Source: Streptomyces sp. SirexAA-E
GTDB lineage: Bacteria > Actinomycetota > Actinomycetes > Streptomycetales > Streptomycetaceae
Assembly (NCBI RefSeq): GCF_000177195.2
Contig: NC_015953.1
Location: 5,890,001 to 5,954,000, forward strand
Direction: 5' to 3'
Length of the DNA: 64,000 nucleotides
The translations under genes and the position numbers were made by a program. Of the stretch, positions 1 to 10,195 are shown piece by piece. The notes beneath the pieces are model-generated. The model did no database searches. It saw only the letters and a list, made by a program, of their open reading frames with translations, and was not told the DNA's origin. Within the stretch, counting starts at the first letter, position 1. Each line of letters begins with the position of its first letter.

Positions 1-64
1 CCGTGATTGTCTGGCTACTTTTGTTCGTTGCTCTTGGGAAGCGTGCTGTGACAGCATTCGGTGA

Positions 65-574
65 GTGTTTGATAACGGGGATGACGTAGCGGAGCCGCCT
101 GCCCAGCGCTCGAAGATTGCCGACTTGGTCAACTGGCCTGCTCCGCGAGCGTCACTCGCACCGTATGAGGCGCTGGTGCCGGCCCCTGCCGCGCCGCCGG
201 AGGATGATCCGATGGCGACGGCTCGCGGGGAGTTTGCTGTGTTGCTGGGTGAGTTCCGGCGTACGGCGGTGCTGGTGCCGCTGGATGGCAATGGGGATCT
301 GTGGTCGGCCGATCAGAACGGGGTGCGCTGGATCTGCGTGTTCTCGGACGAGGAGGCGCTGGCTCGGTTCGCGTGGGCTCGGGGGGATGCCGGGCGGGAG
401 TGGGCGTACCGGACGGTGCTGGGGGCGCGGTTGCTGGATGTGATGGTGCCGTTGTTGCCGGGTCCGGCGGGGGTGGCGCTGGATGCGGGCAGTGAGGACG
501 GCGGGGTGTTGTTCCCGCCGGTGGCGGGCATCGTGCCGGACGCGGTCGCGGTGGATCTCGGGGGGACACGATGA
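65..574 (+). CDS. SseB-like domain protein
   Basis: Protein of 169 aa. Residues about 50-165 read like an SseB-type domain (motifs RRTAVLVPLDGNGDLWSA, RWICVFSDEEALARFA and GVALDAGSEDGGVLFPPV). In streptomycetes such proteins commonly sit beside ESX/WXG100-like and polymorphic-toxin genes, where they are thought to be accessory or chaperone-like; no enzymatic role is evident. The start is uncertain: an in-frame stop lies at 62-64, so GTG 65 is the earliest possible start, and an ATG near 209 would leave only the core domain. The stop overlaps the next ATG by 4 nt (ATGA), so the two genes are translationally coupled. Confidence 0.7.
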   Translation: MFDNGDDVAEPPAQRSKIADLVNWPAPRASLAPYEALVPAPAAPPEDDPMATARGEFAVLLGEFRRTAVLVPLDGNGDLWSADQNGVRWICVFSDEEALARFAWARGDAGREWAYRTVLGARLLDVMVPLLPGPAGVALDAGSEDGGVLFPPVAGIVPDAVAVDLGGTR

Positions 575-1218
575 GCGGGGAGAGCCCTGATCTTCATGTG
601 CCGCCGGAGGCGTTGGCGGAGATCGCGAAGGGGATCGACCTGGCGCACGCCGAGTTGAAGGAGCTCGGGTTCATCGGTCAGGCGTCAACAGGCCGTGGCT
701 TTTCAGAACTGGCTCTGTCGGGACTTGAGTTGGGGCACGGCGGGCTGACGTCAGAGTTCGAGACGTTCTGCGACCGGTGGGAGTGGGGTGTGCGGGCGTT
801 GACGCAGAAGGGGAACGGGTTCGCGCTCGGGGTCGGGTTGTCGGCAGGCTCGTTCGCCGAGCAGGAGCAGTACATCAAGGACTCGTTCAAGATCGGCGTG
901 AACTCTCTGAACGGCAATCCGCACGCGTCCGAGGACGAGGTCAAGGCCATGAGCTGGGACGCGGTTAGCGGTCAGTCCCCGTACGACGGGGCGGACTGGA
1001 GCCGGGAGTCGATGAGTGAGGCTCACGGCGAGGTGAAGCAGACCTGGCAGGACACCACCTACGACGTGGAGGACGCCGCGCTCGACTCCATGGAGCGTAA
1101 CGGGCTGGTGGACCCGGCGGTGCGAGCGGCGGCGGATGAACGGCTGAGAGAACAGCTCGATCCGTCGCAGGAGACGATCGACCAGGCTGAACAGCCGCGA
1201 TGGGGGCAGGGCGACTGA
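571..1218 (+). CDS. ESX/WXG100-like helical protein
   Basis: Protein of 215 aa, soluble, acidic and predicted mainly helical, with no signal peptide. It starts with a proline-glutamate-rich N-terminus, and the middle (about residues 60-110) carries spaced W and G residues (CDRWEWGVRALTQKGNG) typical of secreted WXG-type partners. The charged C-terminus (about 140-215) is rich in E, D and R. It is coupled to the upstream SseB-like gene by ATGA and to the downstream degenerate toxin gene by a shared TGATG, so the three form one operon. By context it is probably a type VII secretion-associated partner or adaptor of the toxin. I do not recognise a named family. Confidence 0.6.
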   Translation: MSGESPDLHVPPEALAEIAKGIDLAHAELKELGFIGQASTGRGFSELALSGLELGHGGLTSEFETFCDRWEWGVRALTQKGNGFALGVGLSAGSFAEQEQYIKDSFKIGVNSLNGNPHASEDEVKAMSWDAVSGQSPYDGADWSRESMSEAHGEVKQTWQDTTYDVEDAALDSMERNGLVDPAVRAAADERLREQLDPSQETIDQAEQPRWGQGD

Positions 1219-1687
1219 TGCCGGACTGAGGGAAGTTCGCCGGGGACCTGTACGACGGAGCGGGGAACCTTGTCGACAAGGGCAAGGAGATCGTCGGCGA
1301 GGGGATCGACAAGGGCACCGATGTGCTCGGCTCCGGCCTGGAGAAGGTCGGCGCCGACGAGTGGGCGGACAAGGTCGAGGACTGGGGGGGACGAGACCGC
1401 GTCGTCACTGGGCGCGGGGGTCGGTGAGCAGCAGCTCGGGCAGAGTGAGGAAGCGAACGAGCTGATTCACGGCAGGCCGGAGAAGATCGCCGCGGCGGTG
1501 AAGAACCTGCGCGACTTCCAGAGGGCCTTCGACCTCGTCGGCAGCGGGATGAAGAAGCTCGACTCGGTCACTGGAAGGGTATGGCCGCCGATACGTTCCG
1601 GGAGAAGTTCCAGACCCTGCCTACCGACTGGGTGCGTGCGGCTGCCGCGTTCGAGGACGCGGCAGCGGCGTTGGAGCCGGACTCCAC
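1218..1687 (+). pseudogene. degenerate T7SS-type toxin N-terminal region
   Basis: Remains of the N-terminal part of a secreted polymorphic toxin. Reading from ATG 1218 gives MPD, then an in-frame TGA at codon 4 (probably an ancestral TGG), then GKFAGDLYDGAGNLVDKGKE. A G7 run at 1384-1390 shifts the frame by one base (six Gs restore WGDETASS). Near 1567 one missing base shifts it again (LDS then HWKGMAADTFREKF). The last part, DTFREKFQTLPTDW, is the WXG-like helical hairpin usual before Rhs or other toxin cores. The match stops near 1670, where the sequence passes directly into an Rhs tip in a third frame, implying an internal deletion of the whole core. With three lesions plus a deletion it is almost certainly inactive. 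Confidence 0.75.
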
Positions 1688-2155
1688 TACAACTTTCACC
1701 GCCACTACGATCCGGAAACCGCCCGATACCTCTCTGTCGACCCTCTGGGCATTGCGCCGTCACCCAACTCGGATGCCTACGTCGCAAATCCTCACACATG
1801 GGCAGATCCTTTTGGGCTTTCCCCCTGCCCCGAAGTCAACCCGAGAAAATTGGATTACCTGTTCAATAAGGATGTGAAGTCGGATCCTCACAACACGCCG
1901 AGGGCGATACAAAATGCCAATCAACTCAAGAGTATAGGGTTCTATGACACTCCGGCCTCTCGTCAGTTCGTGACCGAACACTTGAAGGAGGCGACCGGCA
2001 ATGGATTCTCGGAACATTTCACCAACGAATGGGGGAATTTCGGGAAAACGAAATCCGTACTATACGGCCCACATGGAATGCTCGGTGTGGATAGCACCCG
2101 GCAGATCATGCCCGACGGTGGATACAGGCTATCGACGGTAATATTCCGCAGTTGA
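1688..2155 (+). pseudogene. Rhs core tip with C-terminal toxin-like domain
   Basis: In frame 2 from about 1688 the translation reads YNFHRHYDPETARYLSVDPLG followed by AYVANPHTWADPFGL. This is the hallmark end of an Rhs repeat core, after which each toxin carries a variable effector domain. The variable part runs to the TGA at 2155 and is about 105 aa (LDYLFNKDVKSDPHNTP ... GPHGMLGVDSTRQIMPDGG ... STVIFRS). Its layout loosely recalls DUF6883-type domains, but I cannot assign a reaction. The first usable start is TTG 1850 without a clear ribosome binding site, so expression is doubtful. GC content drops here relative to the flanks, consistent with acquired tip DNA. The Rhs call is firm; the toxin class is unknown. 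Confidence 0.8.
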
Positions 2156-2217
2156 GAGATCCGCCGGTCGCTTGCAGTTCGAGCAGGTAATCGCATGCGA
2201 AATCCAGGAGAAATTCC

Positions 2218-2568
2218 TTGCCAGTTGAATTTGTCACACCTGACCCACAGGAAATCGTCAACGCACTGGGAGTCGAGCCAGAGATCACTGGTGAGACTCA
2301 AAGGACCGTAAATCTCGTCGATGTCACAGGTGAAGACTTGACACTGTCGTACGACGCGGTCGGGCAGTCGGTAACTGTACGCTGGTGCGCGCCATCCGGC
2401 AAGGCCATGTTGAATCTGTTCAGAGAAGGAGCGATTCTACTCCGCGTCCAAGAGGGAGACGGCGAGACCCAACTTGTCGTGGAATTCGAAACCAGAGACA
2501 CCGCAGGAGAGCTCAGAGTGAAGGTATTTCCAGAAGTGTCTATCACTGAAACATTGCTCTTCTCGTGA
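2218..2568 (+). CDS. putative immunity protein
   Basis: Intact ORF of 116 aa starting at TTG 2218 with a good ribosome binding site (AGGAG at 2206-2210). It lies 62 nt after the Rhs toxin tip, the usual place for the cognate immunity gene. The protein is acidic and predicted mostly beta-strand (VNLVDVTGEDLTLSYDAVGQ, then alternating strands), with no signal peptide or membrane segment, so it should act in the cytoplasm. I recognise no family; the function rests on position and size. It shares the lower GC of the toxin tip, supporting transfer as one cassette. Confidence 0.55.
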   Translation: MPVEFVTPDPQEIVNALGVEPEITGETQRTVNLVDVTGEDLTLSYDAVGQSVTVRWCAPSGKAMLNLFREGAILLRVQEGDGETQLVVEFETRDTAGELRVKVFPEVSITETLLFS

Positions 2569-2603
2569 TCCGCTCGTGAAATCCGGCACGACAAGCCGCC
2601 TCT

Positions 2604-2950
2604 ATGCAGGGAGCTGGGGGGATAAAATCAAAGCACATCGAGCGATCTCGGGCTGCACCCAGCATTTGTGAGAAAATTACAGATCCGGTGTATTCTTTCA
2701 AGAATGTGATCTCGTCCTGGGAGCATCTTGTGCGCAGGATGGGGTCCGACTGGCAACTACCGAGGCAGTACCCGATCAGCGCTTACATCAATGATCTGGA
2801 TGCGGTGATCAGTTGCCGATCGCCATGGGCGCACTGACCGACGAGGTCCCAGCAGAGCTGTCCGCTCTGCTGGGAGCGTTGGATGCGCGCGTTGTGCACG
2901 AGTCTGTGCCGGACGAGGGGGCCTGTGGCGCGAGGGACTCACCACATCCC
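2604..2950 (+). pseudogene. frameshifted second immunity-like gene
   Basis: Two reading frames together give one plausible small soluble protein. Frame 3 (from about 2640) reads EKITDPVYSFKNVISSWEHL, then RRMGSDWQLPRQYPISAYINDLDA up to about 2803. Frame 2 (from about 2807) continues DQLPIAMGALTDEVPAELSA and LLGALDARVVHESVPDEG. Skipping one base near 2804 joins YINDLDA to DQLPIAMG. The W, then YxNDLD, then LDARV spacing resembles small actinobacterial immunity-like proteins found in tandem behind toxin loci. The reading degrades after about 2930, perhaps with a second shift. Probably a dead orphan immunity gene; the assignment is inference from layout. Confidence 0.4.
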
Positions 2951-3449
2951 GTGGGTGTTTTTCCGCGGAGCCGTCGGTCGGTGGGGACGCTGCCGACGTT
3001 TGATGCCGAAGGCGGTGGGCGTCGGGTAGGTCGATCGCAGTGTCGGTGTGCCGCGTCATCAGCCGCACGCTTCGATGGTGGTCGGCGCCGGGGGTGAGCA
3101 CCGACCGGTGATTCTGCACATCTGACGTCCTTGTTTCCGGCAGTGTGCGGGACTGCCGTCGACACCCGTCGAGCAGGGCCGACCCGTCACGGCCGTGACG
3201 CTCGTTTGACGCTCCGGGCGCATGGAAGCTGCTCCTCGTGAGCGTGAAATGGCGTCTGACCTGCTAGTTCTCTGCATGCCGCTTCCGATGACGTGATTCC
3301 GATGACTCAGCATGTGAAGAGCGCGGCGCTCGGAAGCCGTCGCTCCTGGTGCAAAGTCCCAGATCAGTTCCAGAAACTTCGTCACGCCCCACCTCACCTC
3401 GAATTTGGCAGGTCAGGAAGGGCGCGACGGTGCTTCTTCTGGCAGGCTT
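2951..3449. other. non-coding stretch, no feature seen
   Basis: About 500 bp between the immunity-gene remnant and the 3' end of the XRE-MurA gene. Several short overlapping frames exist on both strands, but none has a family signature, a ribosome binding site and streptomycete codon bias together. I see no strong hairpin or direct repeat. It is best regarded as decayed DNA of the accessory island. Confidence 0.4.
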
Positions 3450-4979
3450 TCAGATGTCCCGGAAGATCTCGATCTGCGCCCCCACCGAGTTCAGCCGCTC
3501 CGCCAGTTCCTCGTAGCCGCGGTTGATCACGTACACGTTCCGCAGCACCGACGTGCCCTCGGCCGCCATCATCGCCAGCAGGACCACCACTGCCGGGCGC
3601 AGGGCCGGCGGGCACATCATCTCTGCCGCGCGCCAGCGGGTCGGTCCCTCGACCAGGACGCGATGGGGGTCCAGGAGCTGGAGCCTGCCGCCGAGGCGGT
3701 TGAGGTCGGTGAGGTAGATGGCGCGGTTGTCGTAGACCCAGTCGTGGATCAGGGTCTTGCCGTGGGCCGCGGCGGCGATGGCCGCGAAGAACGGGACGTT
3801 GTCGATGTTCAGGCCCGGGAACGGCATCGGGTGGATCTTGTCGATGGGCGCCTCCAGCTTGGAGGGCCGGACCGTCAGGTCCACCAGCCGCGTACGGCCG
3901 TTGTCGGCCGCGTACTCCGCGGTGCGGTCGCAGTCGACGCCCATCTCCTCCAGCACCGCGAGCTCGATCTCCAGAAACTCGATCGGGACCCGGCGGATCG
4001 TCAGCTCGGACTCCGTCACGACCGCGGCGGCCAGCAGGCTCATCGCCTCGACCGGGTCCTCTGAGGGGGAGTAGTCGACGTCCACGTCGATCTCCGGCAC
4101 GCCGTGCACGGTCAGCGTCGTCGTACCGACGCCCTCCACGCGTACGCCGAGCGTCTCCAGGAAGAAGCACAGGTCCTGGACCATGTAGTTGGAGGAGGCG
4201 TTGCGGATGACGGTCGTGCCGTCGTGCCGGGCGGCGGCCAGCAGCGCGTTCTCGGTCACCGTGTCGCCGCGTTCGGTGAGCACGATCGGGCGCTCCGGCC
4301 TGACCGTGGGGTCGACCTGTGCGTGGTACAGCCCGTCCGTGGCCGCGATGTCCAGGCCGAAGCGCCGCAGCGCGATCATGTGCGGCTCGATGGTCCGCGT
4401 GCCGAGGTCGCAGCCGCCGGCGTACGGCAGAGTAAAGCGGTCCGTACGGTGCAGCAGCGGGCCCAGGAACATGATGATCGAGCGGGTCCGGCGGGCGGCG
4501 TCCGCGTCGATCGACTCCAGCTCCAGCTGCGCGGGCGGAAGGATCTCCAGGTCGACGCCGTCGTTGATCCAGCGGGTGCGCACGCCGATGGAGTTGAGGA
4601 CCTCCAGGAGGCGGAAGACCTCTTCGATCCGGGCGACCCGGCGCAGCACGGTGCGGCCCTTGTTGAGCAGGGACCCGCAGAGCAGGGCGACACAGGCGTT
4701 CTTGCTGGTCTTGACGTCGATGGCGCCGGAGAGGCGGCGGCCGCCGACGACTCGCAGGTGCATCGGCCCGGCGTAACCGAGCGACACGATCTCACTGTCG
4801 AGGGCTTCACCGATGCGAGCGATCATCTCAAGGCTGATGTTCTGGTTGCCGCGCTCGATGCGGTTGACGGCGCTCTGGCTGGTGGCGAGCGCCTCGGCGA
4901 GCTGCGTCTGTGTCCAGCCTCGGTGCTGACGGGCGTCACGGATGAGCTTGCCGATACGTACGAGGTAGTCGTCTTCCAT
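3450..4979 (-). CDS. XRE-MurA fusion (enolpyruvyl transferase)
   Basis: Protein of 509 aa with two parts. Residues about 5-65 form an XRE/Cro helix-turn-helix (GWTQTQLAEALATSQSAVNRIERG). Residues about 73-505 form an EPSP-synthase-fold UDP-N-acetylglucosamine 1-carboxyvinyltransferase, the first committed step of peptidoglycan precursor synthesis. Catalytic elements are kept: KTSKNA near 90 (the K/N substrate pair) and GGCDLG with Cys190, aligned with the fosfomycin-target cysteine of MurA. The length is normal MurA (about 420 aa) plus the DNA-binding head. This architecture recurs in Streptomyces as a second MurA. An inverted repeat 12 nt upstream (4991-5006) is a candidate operator, possibly for autoregulation. 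Activity and DNA binding are inferred. Confidence 0.85.
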   Translation of the reverse strand: MEDDYLVRIGKLIRDARQHRGWTQTQLAEALATSQSAVNRIERGNQNISLEMIARIGEALDSEIVSLGYAGPMHLRVVGGRRLSGAIDVKTSKNACVALLCGSLLNKGRTVLRRVARIEEVFRLLEVLNSIGVRTRWINDGVDLEILPPAQLELESIDADAARRTRSIIMFLGPLLHRTDRFTLPYAGGCDLGTRTIEPHMIALRRFGLDIAATDGLYHAQVDPTVRPERPIVLTERGDTVTENALLAAARHDGTTVIRNASSNYMVQDLCFFLETLGVRVEGVGTTTLTVHGVPEIDVDVDYSPSEDPVEAMSLLAAAVVTESELTIRRVPIEFLEIELAVLEEMGVDCDRTAEYAADNGRTRLVDLTVRPSKLEAPIDKIHPMPFPGLNIDNVPFFAAIAAAAHGKTLIHDWVYDNRAIYLTDLNRLGGRLQLLDPHRVLVEGPTRWRAAEMMCPPALRPAVVVLLAMMAAEGTSVLRNVYVINRGYEELAERLNSVGAQIEIFRDI

Positions 4980-4990
4980 GACTCAACGCT

Positions 4991-5006
4991 ATCTCAGATA
5001 TGAGAT
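4991..5006. promoter_or_regulatory. inverted repeat ATCTC-N6-GAGAT before XRE-MurA
   Basis: ATCTCAGATATGAGAT lies 12 nt upstream of the XRE-MurA start codon, where a bound protein would block transcription or translation initiation. It shares arms and 6-nt spacing with the repeat at 5552-5567. No strong Shine-Dalgarno lies between the repeat and the start codon. Confidence 0.5.
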
Positions 5007-5142
5007 GAAGATCGTGCGGGGGTGTGCGGTTCGGGTGGGAACCGGGTGCCCGCGCCGCGTACGGGCGCCCCTTCGACGGTCGTTCCCCGCGCGGGATCCG
5101 GCGCGCGGGGATCGGCCGAACGGGTGGCGCCCGGTGCGGTGG

Positions 5143-5340
5143 TCAGCCGCTGCGGCGCCGGGTCGTCCTGCGCCAGCCGAACGGGCCCGGCAGGTCCATC
5201 GAGGTGGTGCGGCGGCCGGTGCTGCTGGTGGTGCGCTTCGGGCCGTGCCGTCCGCCGGTGGTGACGGACCAGGAGCGGCGGTTCAGGTTCAGCCGGACAC
5301 CCGGAAGGATCCGGAAGCTCTTGCGGAATGTGAGCGGCAT
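5143..5340 (-). CDS. DUF4236-like small protein
   Basis: Protein of 65 aa starting at ATG 5340, with an excellent ribosome binding site (AAGGAGG five bases upstream). It begins MPLTFRKSFRILPGVRLNLN, matching the short F-R-K-S / PGVRLNL / SVT pattern of DUF4236 proteins, and continues TGRRTTSMDLPGPFG. The tail is strongly basic. The function of this family is unknown. A longer in-frame ORF extends to 5583 across a purine-rich tract, but the ribosome binding site and family match fix the start here. It is divergent from aconitase and shares that intergenic control region. Confidence 0.7.
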   Translation of the reverse strand: MPLTFRKSFRILPGVRLNLNRRSWSVTTGGRHGPKRTTSSTGRRTTSMDLPGPFGWRRTTRRRSG

Positions 5341-5390
5341 CTGCGCCTCCTTCGTCGCAGTGCGGGTTTCCCGGTACCGCCGATCCATGC

Positions 5391-5490
5391 GCGGGAAGGG
5401 AGCGGGAAGGAGGGAGGGTGAGGGGGTGGGAGGGGAGAGGGCAAGGAGGCGGGGGAGGGTGGGGAAGGAAACGGAAGGGAGGGTGAGGGG
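5391..5490. other. purine-rich G-run tract
   Basis: About 100 bp in which nearly every + strand base is G or A, with many runs of three to five Gs separated by one to three bases. It lies between the DUF4236 gene and the aconitase promoter. The pattern could fold as G-quadruplex on the + strand or form triplex DNA. Confidence 0.6.
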
Positions 5491-5550
5491 TCGAAGACGC
5501 GGTCGTGACCGGTGCCCGGGCATGACCGCGCGGCGGTGATGTACTAGAGT

Positions 5551-5568
5551 TATCTCGACATCGAGATA
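5551..5568. promoter_or_regulatory. perfect palindrome, candidate TamR-type operator
   Basis: TATCTCGACATCGAGATA is an 8-bp perfect inverted repeat with a 2-bp centre, 154 nt upstream of the aconitase start. From literature memory, the MarR-family regulator TamR of S. coelicolor controls its aconitase gene and answers to citrate and aconitate isomers; MarR proteins of that kind bind 18-bp palindromes. The link to TamR is inference. Confidence 0.5.
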
Positions 5569-5609
5569 TCTGCCGAGGCGCACCGCAGCCGCCGCTCGGT
5601 AAGGGTTAC

Positions 5610-5628
5610 CTAACTAATCCTTACCTTA
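5610..5628 (-). promoter_or_regulatory. DmdR/IdeR-like iron box before aconitase
   Basis: Read on the minus strand, this 19-mer (TAAGGTAAGGATTAGTTAG) matches the iron-box consensus TWAGGTWAGSCTWACCTWA at 15 of 19 positions. An overlapping + strand 19-mer at 5600-5618 matches at 13. The site is about 95 nt upstream of the aconitase start, a sensible position for iron-dependent control of an iron-sulfur enzyme. Confidence 0.45.
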
Positions 5629-5694
5629 GCGGATGGTGGGGGCCGCAGGCGGCACCGAGCGGCGCCGGCCGCCTATGAGGCGCGGCGCGGTTGA

Positions 5695-8439
<2,745 letters not shown>

Positions 8440-8458
8440 GGGCGCAGGAAGCAGTCGA

Positions 8459-8484
8459 GGGCCGCACCCCGGTGGGTGCGGCCC
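8459..8484 (+). terminator. terminator after aconitase
   Basis: An 11-bp perfect GC-rich stem (GGGCCGCACCC pairing with GGGTGCGGCCC) with a 4-nt loop, followed by TTCG. It starts 20 nt after the aconitase stop codon. Confidence 0.8.
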
Positions 8485-8548
8485 TTCGCCGTGCCGCCCG
8501 TCCCCGTTCCCGAAAGGCCCACGCGCCGGCCCGTAGGCTCGACACGCC

Positions 8549-9778
8549 ATGAACAAGTCCCTCACCTCACCCGCGGCCAAGGCCGGGCACGAATCCGTGC
8601 GACGCCACAACCTCAGCCTCGTGCTGCGCACCGTGCGCGAGGAGGGTGAGGCCACCCGGGCCCGGGTGGCGAGCCTCGTCGGGCTCACCCGCGCCGCCGT
8701 CTCCTCCCTCGTGGAGGAACTCCTCGCACTCGGCTGCCTGAGCGAGTCCGGCAAGACCTCCAGCGGATCCGCGGGACGCCCCGGCACCGTACTCACCCTG
8801 GCCCGCACCGGCCCGGCGGGGCTCGGGGTGGAGATCAACATCGACTACGTGTCGGTGTGCGCCGTCGACCTCACCGGAACCGACCGGGTCCGGGTCACCG
8901 AGCACACCGACCACCGAGGCGTCCCGCCCGCCGAGGTCCTCGCCCACGCCGCCCGGCTCACCAACCGGGTCATCGGCTCCACCCGCGAACAGGACCTGCG
9001 CGTCGTCGGCGTCGAACTGGCCCTGCCCGGCCTCGTCTCCGGCGGTGTCGTCCGGCAGGCGCCGAACCTCGGCTGGAGCCGGGTCGCCGCCGAGGGCATC
9101 TTCGGGCAGGCACTCGGGACACTGCGCCCGGCCGGGCGCGCGCTGGCCGTCGGCTCCGACAACGAGGCCAATCTGGCGGCCCTGGCCGAGTACTGGTTCG
9201 GCGGACTCGGCGGCGTACGCACCTTCCTCTATCTCACGGGTGAGATCGGGGTGGGCGGCGCCCTCGTGGTGAACGGTCAGATGCTGCGGGGCGCCCACGG
9301 CTTCGCGGGCGAGATCGGCCATGTGGTCGTCGACCCGCAGGGCCCCCTGTGCCGGTGCGGGGCACACGGCTGCCTGGAGCAGTACGCGGGCCGTGGGGCG
9401 CTGCTCGCGGCCGCCGGCATCGACCCGGACCAGGGCGTACGAGGCGTGGCGGAGCTGGAACAGCGCGCCGCCGCGGGGCAGACGCGGGCCGTCGAGGCCC
9501 TGACCACGGCGGGGGACCGGCTGGGGGTGGTCCTGGCCGGGGCGGTCAACCTCTTCGACCCCGAGGCGGTCGTGCTGGGCGGGATCTACCGCACCCTCAT
9601 GCCATGGCTGGAGGAGTCCGCCGACGCCCAGCTCACCGCCCGGGTCGTCTCGGGCCGCTGGCACGCGGGCGGCAGCCGGCTGCGGGCCTCGTCCCTCTCC
9701 GGGGACGCGGCCCGGGGCGCGGCGGCCCGGGTGGTGTACGAGGTGATGGAGAACCCGGCTGCGTACGCGGTGCGGTGA
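8549..9778 (+). CDS. ROK family transcriptional regulator
   Basis: Protein of 409 aa. Residues about 15-80 form a winged helix-turn-helix (RVASLVGLTRAAVSSLVEEL). Residues about 90-395 form a ROK sugar-kinase-like domain with the zinc cluster GEIGHVVVD then CRCGAHGCLE. ROK proteins of this build are usually repressors or activators that sense a sugar or sugar phosphate. Position between aconitase and the membrane genes gives no clear target; the sugar locus starts 2.5 kb downstream and is a possible client (inference). A TAGGCT hexamer only about 11 nt before the ATG suggests a very short or leaderless transcript. Confidence 0.85.
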   Translation: MNKSLTSPAAKAGHESVRRHNLSLVLRTVREEGEATRARVASLVGLTRAAVSSLVEELLALGCLSESGKTSSGSAGRPGTVLTLARTGPAGLGVEINIDYVSVCAVDLTGTDRVRVTEHTDHRGVPPAEVLAHAARLTNRVIGSTREQDLRVVGVELALPGLVSGGVVRQAPNLGWSRVAAEGIFGQALGTLRPAGRALAVGSDNEANLAALAEYWFGGLGGVRTFLYLTGEIGVGGALVVNGQMLRGAHGFAGEIGHVVVDPQGPLCRCGAHGCLEQYAGRGALLAAAGIDPDQGVRGVAELEQRAAAGQTRAVEALTTAGDRLGVVLAGAVNLFDPEAVVLGGIYRTLMPWLEESADAQLTARVVSGRWHAGGSRLRASSLSGDAARGAAARVVYEVMENPAAYAVR

Positions 9779-9850
9779 CCGCGTACGCCGCCGGGTTCCG
9801 TCGTACGGCTGTGCCGGCCGGGGACGCGGCGGGCGGCCCGGCCGTCTCGT

Positions 9851-10195
9851 TCACCGGCGTCCGCGGCGCTTCCCGATCAGCACCAGCAGGACGACGGCCG
9901 CCGCCACCAGCAAGGGCCCGCGGCGCCGGTTCGCGGTCCGCGCGAGGCGGCCCGCCGTGTCGGCGACCGCGTCCGGGGTCTTCTCCTGGATCCTGCCCGC
10001 CACCGTGGCAGCGGCCTGGGCGATCTGCTCACGGGCCTGGCCGGCGTTGTCCGTGACCGCGTCCGGAAGCCTGTCCTGCGCCTCCCTGACGACCTGGGCC
10101 GCCTTGTCCTTGACCTGTACCGCCTTCTGTTGCATCTGTGCCTTCACGTCGTCGGGTGCCGGGGTCTCGCCGTGGGACTGCGCCGTGTCGCTCAT
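9851..10195 (-). CDS. small apolipoprotein-like membrane protein
   Basis: Protein of 114 aa. The body is an amphipathic, repeat-like helix rich in Q, A, K and D (QQKAVQVKDKAAQVVREAQD, then DAVTDNAGQAREQ), followed by one hydrophobic segment (about residues 94-108, PLLVAAAVVLLVLIG) and a basic tail KRRGRR. It resembles the DUF3618-like partner often found after holin-like proteins in streptomycetes. ATG 10195 is chosen over a long upstream extension because it overlaps the stop of the holin-like gene (ATGA). Together the pair probably modifies membrane or envelope properties; the exact role is unknown. Confidence 0.75.
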   Translation of the reverse strand: MSDTAQSHGETPAPDDVKAQMQQKAVQVKDKAAQVVREAQDRLPDAVTDNAGQAREQIAQAAATVAGRIQEKTPDAVADTAGRLARTANRRRGPLLVAAAVVLLVLIGKRRGRR

